NCBI GenBank assembly: GCA_044869895.1
Contig: JBIOXZ010000015.1
Coordinates: forward strand, 1 to 28,943
Direction of reading: 5' to 3'
Length of the DNA stretch: 28,943 nucleotides
Origin: AC-69 sp044869895
GTDB taxonomy: Bacteria > Actinomycetota > UBA4738 > HRBIN12
The translations under genes were made by a program, and so were the position numbers. Below the pieces are notes generated by a model that searched no databases, was not told the DNA's origin, and saw only the letters and a program-made list of their open reading frames with translations. Positions 23,833 to 28,943 of the stretch are shown here, piece by piece (within the stretch, counting starts at the first letter, position 1; each line of letters starts with the position of its first letter).

Positions 23833-24051
23833 ATGCGGGCGATCGCGGTGTTCGGGTGGATCGTGATCGTCGGCCTGCTGCTGGCGTGGCAGGGCCTGGC
23901 GCTCGCCTACTCGCCGCAGTGGCCGACGATGTCGGACATCTTCCGGACCTTCATGCGGCCGTTGCTGGGGCGCGTCGTGCTGTTCGGGCTGTGGCTGTGG
24001 CTTGGGTGGCACCTGTTCATCCGGGGCTGGCGATTCTTCCTGCGAGGCTAA
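23833..24051 (+). CDS. Small two-helix membrane protein
   Basis: 72 residues with two hydrophobic helices (AVFGWIVIVGLLLAWQGLALAY split around its centre, and VVLFGLWLWLGWHLFIRG) joined by a PTMSDIFRTFMRPLLG linker. From memory it resembles the actinobacterial DUF6186 group (linker with PT, then LWLGWHLF), unverified. Function unknown. ATG 23833 has GGGGAG six bases upstream. GTG 23809, seven bases after a TACGCT box, is an alternative leaderless start that adds eight residues. It is three bases from the next gene. Confidence 0.75.
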   Translation: MRAIAVFGWIVIVGLLLAWQGLALAYSPQWPTMSDIFRTFMRPLLGRVVLFGLWLWLGWHLFIRGWRFFLRG

Positions 24052-24054
24052 GGG

Positions 24055-24375
24055 ATGATCCTGCCCAGGATCGTCATCCCACTCGTTTCGGCGTACGCCC
24101 TGTTCGTCTTCATGGCGCTGTCCACCCTTCGGAGGCCGAGGACGGAGCCAACAGCGGTCGAGCCGGAGACTGGATGGCACGATGCGCTTCGGTATGTGGC
24201 CGCGACCGTCGGAGGCGGCTACCTGTTCTTCCTCCTCGTCGTCCTGGTGTTTCACGTCGTGATCGCCGGACAGCATGGAGTGCTGGCCGTCGCGGCGACC
24301 GGCGGTGGCTTCCTCGCCTTCGTCGTTGCGGCGCCGGCATTCCTGCTCTCGATGCGCTGGTCCTCTCGACGGTGA
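24055..24375 (+). CDS. Small membrane protein, three hydrophobic segments
   Basis: 106 residues. Hydrophobic segments lie at about 4-23 (IVIPLVSAYALFVFMAL), 48-70 (VGGGYLFFLLVVLVFHVVIAG) and 76-98 (VLAVAATGGGFLAFVVAAPAFLL), with an Arg-rich C-terminus. I recognise no function. AAGGG directly precedes ATG 24055. It is four bases from the upstream small gene's stop and 13 bases before glnE, so the three probably form one transcript; a role in ammonium sensing or transport is only a guess from position. Confidence 0.78.
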   Translation: MILPRIVIPLVSAYALFVFMALSTLRRPRTEPTAVEPETGWHDALRYVAATVGGGYLFFLLVVLVFHVVIAGQHGVLAVAATGGGFLAFVVAAPAFLLSMRWSSRR

Positions 24376-24388
24376 ATCGGGAAGCCTG

Positions 24389-27061
24389 ATGGTGAGCCCG
24401 GAGGCGATGGGCCGGATGCTGGCCGAGGCCCCCGATCCCGAGCTCGCCCGTGTCGCCATCTCCCGTGTGGGTGAGGACCAGCGGGCGCGCCAGGTGCTGG
24501 CCCGGGAGGACGTGTTTCCCGTCGCTGCTCGCCTGCTGGGTTTCTCCACCGCCGCCGCCGACTTCTTTGTGAGGCATCCCGAGGAGACGCGGGCGCTGAC
24601 CGACGTGCGAGCCCGGAGCCGTGAGGAGCTCGACGACGAGCTGGCGGCCGTGGCGTCGAGGCTAGGGCCCGCCGACGGGCTCCGGCGCTTCCGGCGACGG
24701 GCCCTGTGGCGACTCGCGGCCCGCGACCTCGCGGGCGCGCCGGTCGAGGGAGTCGTGGCCGAGATCAGCAGCATCGCCGAGGCGTGCCTGTCACTGGCGT
24801 GCCGGAGCGTTGCCCCAGAAGGACTCGCCATGGTCGGGCTGGGCAAGCTCGGGGGGGCAGAGCTCAATTACGCCTCGGACGTCGACGTGCTCTTCGTGAC
24901 TCAGGGAGGTGGGGGAGGGCGAGAGACGGAGCGGCACAAACGGGCCGAGCGAGAGGCCGCTGAGATCATCCGCCTGCTCTCCGAGGCAACAGCCGAAGGC
25001 ATCGCGCTCCGGGTCGACACGACGCTTCGTCCCGGGGGCCGGGGAGGGACGCTCACTCGCTCGCTCACCGCGATGCGTGAGTACTACGAGTCGCAGGCAA
25101 TGACCTGGGAACGGCAGGCCTTGATCAAGGCCCGGGCCGTGGCCGGCCACCTCGAGCTGGGGCGGGCCTTCGTGGAGATGGTCACCCCGTTCGTGTATCG
25201 GGAGGAGCTTCCCCCGCAGGCCATCGAGGAGGTCCGCCGGGTGAAGGTCCGCCTGGAGGAGTACGTACGAGCCCGGGGCAAGACCGGAACCGAGGTCAAG
25301 AGGGGATGGGGCGGGATCCGTGACGTGGAGTTCGCCGTCCAGCTCCTCCAGATCGTCCACGGTCGTCGGGACGAGCGGCTGCGACAGCCGAACACCCTGC
25401 GTGCGCTCTCCGTCCTGGCCAGCGAGGGGTACGTGGCCGAGGACGATGCCGAGGCCCTGGCCGGCGCGTACCGGTTCCTGCGAAGACTGGAGCATCGCCT
25501 CCAGATGGTCCGCGACCTCCAGACCCACGAGCTCCCCACCGACCGGGCATCGCTTGCCCGGCTGGCTCGCTCGCTCGATCTGGACGGACCCGACGAGCTG
25601 AAGGCCGAGTACGGCCGGCAGACCTCACTCGTCCGGGGGTTGCACGAGCGACTGTTCTACCGGCCTCTGCTCGAGGCCTTTGCCGGGCCGGCGGCACCTC
25701 GGCCGGGTGTCGATCGCCCAGCGACCGAGGAGCTGCTGGCGGGGCTGGGGTTCCGCCAGCCGAGCGCCGCGTACATGGTGCTCGGCCGGGTGATGGATCC
25801 GTCCACGCGTGTGGGCAAGGTCCTGACCCACGTGTTCCCCGTCATGGCGCCGGCGCTGGCTCTGGCCTCGAATCCAGATGCTGCGCTCGTTCGACTGGAG
25901 CGGGTGGCCGAGGCCATGACCGCCACCGGCGAGCGAAGGCTCCCGGACGCACTCGCTTCCGACCCCAGTGTGGCGAAGCGGTTGGCCCACGCGGTCTCCG
26001 CCAGCTCCTTCGCCACCGACCTCCTGGTAGCTCGGCCCCAGCGGGTCGTGGCATTGGCCGACGGAGCCGGGGCCCTCGACTCCGAGGCGGCGCTCGTCGA
26101 AGTCGTCGGACGGTACGCGGCTCGTGAGCTCGAACCGCGGGAAACCGGACGCGCCCTGACGACGGTGGCCGATCGGGTCGTGCACGAGGCCCTGGAGGCG
26201 GCAGGAGCCGACCTATCGTTCGCCGTGATCGGCTTGGGGAAGCTGGGTGCCGAGGAACTGAACTTCGCCTCCGACCTCGATCTCGTGTTCGTCTACGAAG
26301 GGGAGGGACCGGAGGACCTTCGACGGGCGGGGGAGATCTCCGAGCGTGTGCTCCAATGGATCCACGAGGGCGGCTGGGAGCCCGACGCCGACCTCCGGCC
26401 GGAGGGTCGCTCCGGGCCCCTCGCACGGTCGTTCGCCGCGTACCTCGAATACCTGGAGCGATACGCGGAGACCTGGGAGTTCCAGGCACTGCTGCGGGCC
26501 AGGTTCATCGCGGGCGACGAGGGATTGGGGCGGCGGTTCGGTTCCTTGGCCGAGGATCTTGCGTACCCGGAGTACCTCTCGCTCGACCGGTCGGGCGAGA
26601 TCCTCCGGATGCGCGAACGGATCGAGCGGGAGCGGGTTCGACCGTCCGACGCGGCGCGGTTCCATTTCAAGCTTGGGTATGGGTCGCTAGCCGACGTGCA
26701 GTTCGCCGTGGAACTCTCACTGATGCGCCACGGGGGGCGGCACCCGGAGGTCCGGACGCCCCGGACCTTCGAGGCCATCGAGAAGCTGGCCGCGGCCCGG
26801 CTGATGGAGGACAGCGTGGCCCGCGAGCTCGGCGAGGCCTTCGTGTTCCTATCGGATGTGAAGAACGCGTTGGAGGTGGACCGCAGGCTGCATGCGGAGG
26901 CCGTCCCGGCATCGGTGGAGGAGCAGACGGCCCTGGCCCGGCGGCTTGGCTACGAGGAGTACCCGCGACAGAGCTTCCTGGACGACTACCGGCGGATCAC
27001 GCGCAGGGCCCGGCACGCCATGCAGCGCGTGTTCTCCGAGGGGTTCGAGGCTGCGGACTGA
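24389..27061 (+). CDS. glnE: Glutamine synthetase adenylyltransferase/adenylyl-removing enzyme
   Basis: 890 residues with the duplicated nucleotidyltransferase fold of GlnE. The N-terminal copy has GLGKLGGAELNYASDVDVLF (Asp164 and Asp166) and the C-terminal copy GLGKLGAEELNFASDLDLVF (Asp629 and Asp631); GWGGIRDVEF (near 310) and KLGYGSLADVQF mark the end of each. In family members one copy attaches AMP to a Tyr of GlnA and the other removes it, under PII and glutamine control. It is convergent with an adenylylatable glnA 67 bases away, as in mycobacteria. ATG 24389 is chosen; GGGAAG lies six bases upstream. An in-frame extension to 24275 overlaps the previous gene and is not supported. Confidence 0.96.
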   Translation: MVSPEAMGRMLAEAPDPELARVAISRVGEDQRARQVLAREDVFPVAARLLGFSTAAADFFVRHPEETRALTDVRARSREELDDELAAVASRLGPADGLRRFRRRALWRLAARDLAGAPVEGVVAEISSIAEACLSLACRSVAPEGLAMVGLGKLGGAELNYASDVDVLFVTQGGGGGRETERHKRAEREAAEIIRLLSEATAEGIALRVDTTLRPGGRGGTLTRSLTAMREYYESQAMTWERQALIKARAVAGHLELGRAFVEMVTPFVYREELPPQAIEEVRRVKVRLEEYVRARGKTGTEVKRGWGGIRDVEFAVQLLQIVHGRRDERLRQPNTLRALSVLASEGYVAEDDAEALAGAYRFLRRLEHRLQMVRDLQTHELPTDRASLARLARSLDLDGPDELKAEYGRQTSLVRGLHERLFYRPLLEAFAGPAAPRPGVDRPATEELLAGLGFRQPSAAYMVLGRVMDPSTRVGKVLTHVFPVMAPALALASNPDAALVRLERVAEAMTATGERRLPDALASDPSVAKRLAHAVSASSFATDLLVARPQRVVALADGAGALDSEAALVEVVGRYAARELEPRETGRALTTVADRVVHEALEAAGADLSFAVIGLGKLGAEELNFASDLDLVFVYEGEGPEDLRRAGEISERVLQWIHEGGWEPDADLRPEGRSGPLARSFAAYLEYLERYAETWEFQALLRARFIAGDEGLGRRFGSLAEDLAYPEYLSLDRSGEILRMRERIERERVRPSDAARFHFKLGYGSLADVQFAVELSLMRHGGRHPEVRTPRTFEAIEKLAAARLMEDSVARELGEAFVFLSDVKNALEVDRRLHAEAVPASVEEQTALARRLGYEEYPRQSFLDDYRRITRRARHAMQRVFSEGFEAAD

Positions 27062-27078
27062 GTTCCTCGTGACGAGAA

Positions 27079-27106
27079 CGAGAGCCGGCCCGAAGGCCGG
27101 CTCTCG
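27079..27106. terminator. Bidirectional hairpin terminator between glnE and glnA1
   Basis: A perfect 12-bp stem (CGAGAGCCGGCC and its complement) with a CGAA tetraloop lies in the 67-bp gap between two convergent stops. There is no U-tract on either strand, as is common in high-GC actinobacteria. It would serve both genes. Confidence 0.85.
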
Positions 27107-27128
27107 CGGATCTCAGCTCTGACGACCG

Positions 27129-28550
27129 TCACAGGTCGTAGTACAGGGCGAACTCGTGCGGGTGCGGGCGCAGGCGCACCGCGTCGAGCTCGTTCGTCCG
27201 CTTGTACTCGATCCAGGTGTCGATCACGTCCTGGGTGAACACCCCGCCCTCCAACAGCCACTGGTGGTCGGCCTCCAGCGCGTCGAGCACCTCCTCGAGG
27301 GACCCCGGCACCTGCTTGACCATGGCCTTGTCCTCTGGCGGCAGGTCGTACAGATCCTTGTCGATCGGCTCGGGTGGCTCGATCTTGTTCTTGATGCCGT
27401 CGAGGCCGGCCTGGAGCTGGGCCGCGAACGACAGGTACGGGTTGCACGAAGGGTCGGGGGTCCGGAACTCCAGGCGCTTGGCCGCAGGCGTCTTGTAGTA
27501 GACGGGGATCCGTACGCACGCCGACCGGTTCCGCTGCGAGTAGACGAGGTTGATCGGGGCCTCGTACCCGGGCACGAGCCGGCGGTAGGAGTTGGTGGTC
27601 GGCGCGGCGAATGCCAGGAGCGACGGCGCGTGGGTCAACAGCCCACCGATGTACCACCTCGCGGTGTCGCTGATCCCGGCGTAGCCGACCTCGTCCCAGA
27701 ACAGGTTCTCGTCGTTCCGCCACAGGCTCTGGTGGGTGTGCATGCCCGATCCGTTGTCCATGAACAGTGGCTTCGGCATGAACGTGACGGTCTTGCCGGC
27801 TGCGTACGCAGTGTTCTTGACCACGTACTTGTACTTCATGACCTTGTCCGCCATGCGAAGCATCGTGTCGTACCGCATGTCGATCTCGGCCTGGCCGGCC
27901 GTGCCCACCTCGTGGTGGTGCACCTCGACCTCCACCCCGACCTTCTGGAGGTTCAGGACCATCTCGCTTCGCAGATCCTGGTAGTGGTCCATGGGCGGGA
28001 CGGGGAAGTAGCCCTCCTTGTACCGGGGCTTGTACCCGAGGTTCTTGCCGCCCTCCTCGGCGCCGGAGTTCCACATGCCCTCGATGGCGTCGATGAAGTA
28101 GTACCCCTCGTGCTGGTTCTGGTCGAACCGGATCGAGTCGAAGATGTAGAACCCGCACTCCGGTCCCCAGTACGAGATGTCGGCGATGCCGCTCTGCTTC
28201 AGGTACAGCTCGGCCTTGCGCGCGATGGAGCGCGGGTCGCGCGTGTACGTCTCACCGGTGATCGGATCCCGCACGAAGCAGTGGATGGCCAGCGTGGAGT
28301 GCTTGGTGAACGGGTCGATGTACGCGGCGTCCGGGTCGGGCACGAGGAGCATGTCCGACTCCTGGATCTCCTGGAACCCCCGGATCGACGACCCGTCGAA
28401 CCCGTAGCCGTCCTCGAACCCTGCCTCGGACAGCTCGGAGATCGGGATGGAGAAGTGCTGCATCAGCCCCGGCAGGTCGCAGAACCGCAGATCGACGATC
28501 TCGGCTCCCGCTTCCTTGGCCAGGGAGAGGACGTCCTTCGGCGTGGTCAC
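27129..28550 (-). CDS. glnA: Glutamine synthetase type I, adenylylated (GlnA1)
   Basis: 473 residues, GSI-beta. Motifs include GYGFDGSSIRGFQEIQESDM, WGPECGFYIFDS, HHEVGTAGQAEIDMRY, NGSGMHTHQSLW, RRLVPGYEAPINLVYSQRNRSACVRIP and EFRTPDPSCNPYLSFAAQ. The adenylylation site DLYDLPPED is present (Tyr401), so it is the expected target of the convergent glnE product. It is the main ammonium-assimilating enzyme. GTG 28550 (VTTPKDVLSLAKEAG) is chosen because GGAAGG is just upstream; the frame extends to 28586 with low-complexity residues. TACCCT (28591-28586) is a likely -10 and a GlnR-like array lies further upstream. Confidence 0.97.
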   Translation of the reverse strand: MTTPKDVLSLAKEAGAEIVDLRFCDLPGLMQHFSIPISELSEAGFEDGYGFDGSSIRGFQEIQESDMLLVPDPDAAYIDPFTKHSTLAIHCFVRDPITGETYTRDPRSIARKAELYLKQSGIADISYWGPECGFYIFDSIRFDQNQHEGYYFIDAIEGMWNSGAEEGGKNLGYKPRYKEGYFPVPPMDHYQDLRSEMVLNLQKVGVEVEVHHHEVGTAGQAEIDMRYDTMLRMADKVMKYKYVVKNTAYAAGKTVTFMPKPLFMDNGSGMHTHQSLWRNDENLFWDEVGYAGISDTARWYIGGLLTHAPSLLAFAAPTTNSYRRLVPGYEAPINLVYSQRNRSACVRIPVYYKTPAAKRLEFRTPDPSCNPYLSFAAQLQAGLDGIKNKIEPPEPIDKDLYDLPPEDKAMVKQVPGSLEEVLDALEADHQWLLEGGVFTQDVIDTWIEYKRTNELDAVRLRPHPHEFALYYDL

Positions 28551-28585
28551 CCCGCCTTCCCCCCTTCCGTCTCGTGGACGGACCA

Positions 28586-28639
28586 AGGGTAGGGGCGAAC
28601 CGGCGCGACGAGGTTTCCGCCGCGTAAACAGTTCGTTAC
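28586..28639 (-). promoter_or_regulatory. glnA1 promoter with GlnR-like operator array
   Basis: On the minus strand GTAAC-n6-TTTAC-n6-GAAAC (28639-28613) has the 11-bp half-site period of GlnR operators. The inner pair TTTAC-n6-GAAAC matches GTNAC-n6-GNAAC except for the first base. TACCCT at 28591-28586 is a candidate -10, placing the array just upstream of the -35 region. The array overlaps the stop codon of the gene at 28636. Confidence 0.55.
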
Positions 28640-28941
28640 GGCAGGGCCGCGCGAGCCCCCGGCGCCGTCGCCGGCTGCGGCTCCCAGTCGCGGAGGACCT
28701 CGGCCACCTTGACCAGGATGGCGGCGCCGCCGGCCAGCTCCACGAGCCGGCCGATCGGGGTCTTGAAGAACGGGTGGCGCACGATCAGGGGAACGCTCAG
28801 GATGAGCAGCCGGGCGGCGAGGGATCGCACGAACCGCCCCTGTGGGGTGGCCAGCCACCGCTGGAGCTCGTCGACCCCGCCGTCGATGGCCGACTCCAGC
28901 TCGTGACCCCACCGCCGGAAGTCCCGCGCGGACGGAAGCAT
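28636..28941 (-). CDS. Small membrane-associated protein, unknown function (possibly partial)
   Basis: 101 residues from ATG 28941, two bases from the window end; the true start may lie beyond it. The N-terminal part is amphipathic helical (FRRWGHELESAIDGGVDELQ). Two moderately hydrophobic segments follow (LAARLLILSVPLIV and LVELAGGAAILVKVAEVL) around a conserved-looking RHPFFKTPIGR. No family is recognised. Its stop TAA lies within the GlnR-like array of glnA1. Confidence 0.65.
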   Translation of the reverse strand: MLPSARDFRRWGHELESAIDGGVDELQRWLATPQGRFVRSLAARLLILSVPLIVRHPFFKTPIGRLVELAGGAAILVKVAEVLRDWEPQPATAPGARAALP

Positions 28942-28943
28942 CG

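Noticed and set aside
27156..28592. Long plus-strand frame opposite glnA1
   Set aside because: It is a shadow of the conserved glutamine synthetase, rich in Val, Arg and His, with no motif.

Overview
The window reads as chromosomal DNA of a high-GC actinobacterium. The evidence is very G/C-rich third codon positions, frequent GTG starts, several start codons that sit only 6-8 nt below a TANNNT box (leaderless-type initiation), and a glnA1 / glnE / glnA2 neighbourhood like that of mycobacteria. I see no insertion sequence, phage gene, integrase or CRISPR array. It looks like ordinary chromosome with some accessory signalling genes. I cannot name the genus.

Layout. 1-750: tRNA-Glu, a possible tiny membrane protein, and a DUF192 gene broken by two homopolymer frameshifts. 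746-2150: a berberine-bridge-type FAD oxidoreductase. 2310-5963: a partner-switching module made of a MASE1-PAS-SpoIIE phosphatase-HATPase fusion, a STAS antagonist, and a second STAS protein on the other strand. 6137-9869: a secreted subtilase with a Trp-Ser-Gly repeat tail, and one base later a membrane GAF histidine kinase with no response regulator. 9910-14539: a Tat lipoprotein of the polyamine-binding (PotD) type, divergent from a four-gene operon (fold-type III PLP decarboxylase, SDR, VOC protein, XRE-cupin regulator). 14663-17165: tRNA-Lys, a SIMPL-domain gene broken by three frameshifts, and glutamine-dependent NAD synthetase. 17217-20993: a helical hypothetical protein and a 1071-residue cyclase/AAA/TPR signalling protein. 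21085-22390: a secreted protein of unknown family behind a highly structured leader carrying two tandem stem-loop repeats. 22390-28550: nitrogen assimilation, with a non-adenylylated-type glutamine synthetase, two small membrane proteins, glnE, and an adenylylated-type glutamine synthetase. 28636-28941: a small membrane-associated protein at the window edge.

How it fits together. GlnE would adenylylate the downstream convergent GlnA1, which has the Tyr site. The 442-residue GlnA lacks that site. Both glnA promoters carry a TTNAC-n6-GNAAC sequence resembling the GlnR operator, which suggests common nitrogen control. The PotD protein, decarboxylase and PuuR-like regulator suggest an amine or amino-acid uptake and catabolism unit whose permease genes are elsewhere.

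The most novel-looking item is the 22120-22315 leader. It has two direct repeats that fold into the same hairpin with compatible base changes, then a strong hairpin that overlaps a hairpin masking the ribosome binding site. This looks like an RNA switch or protein-bound element that I do not recognise.
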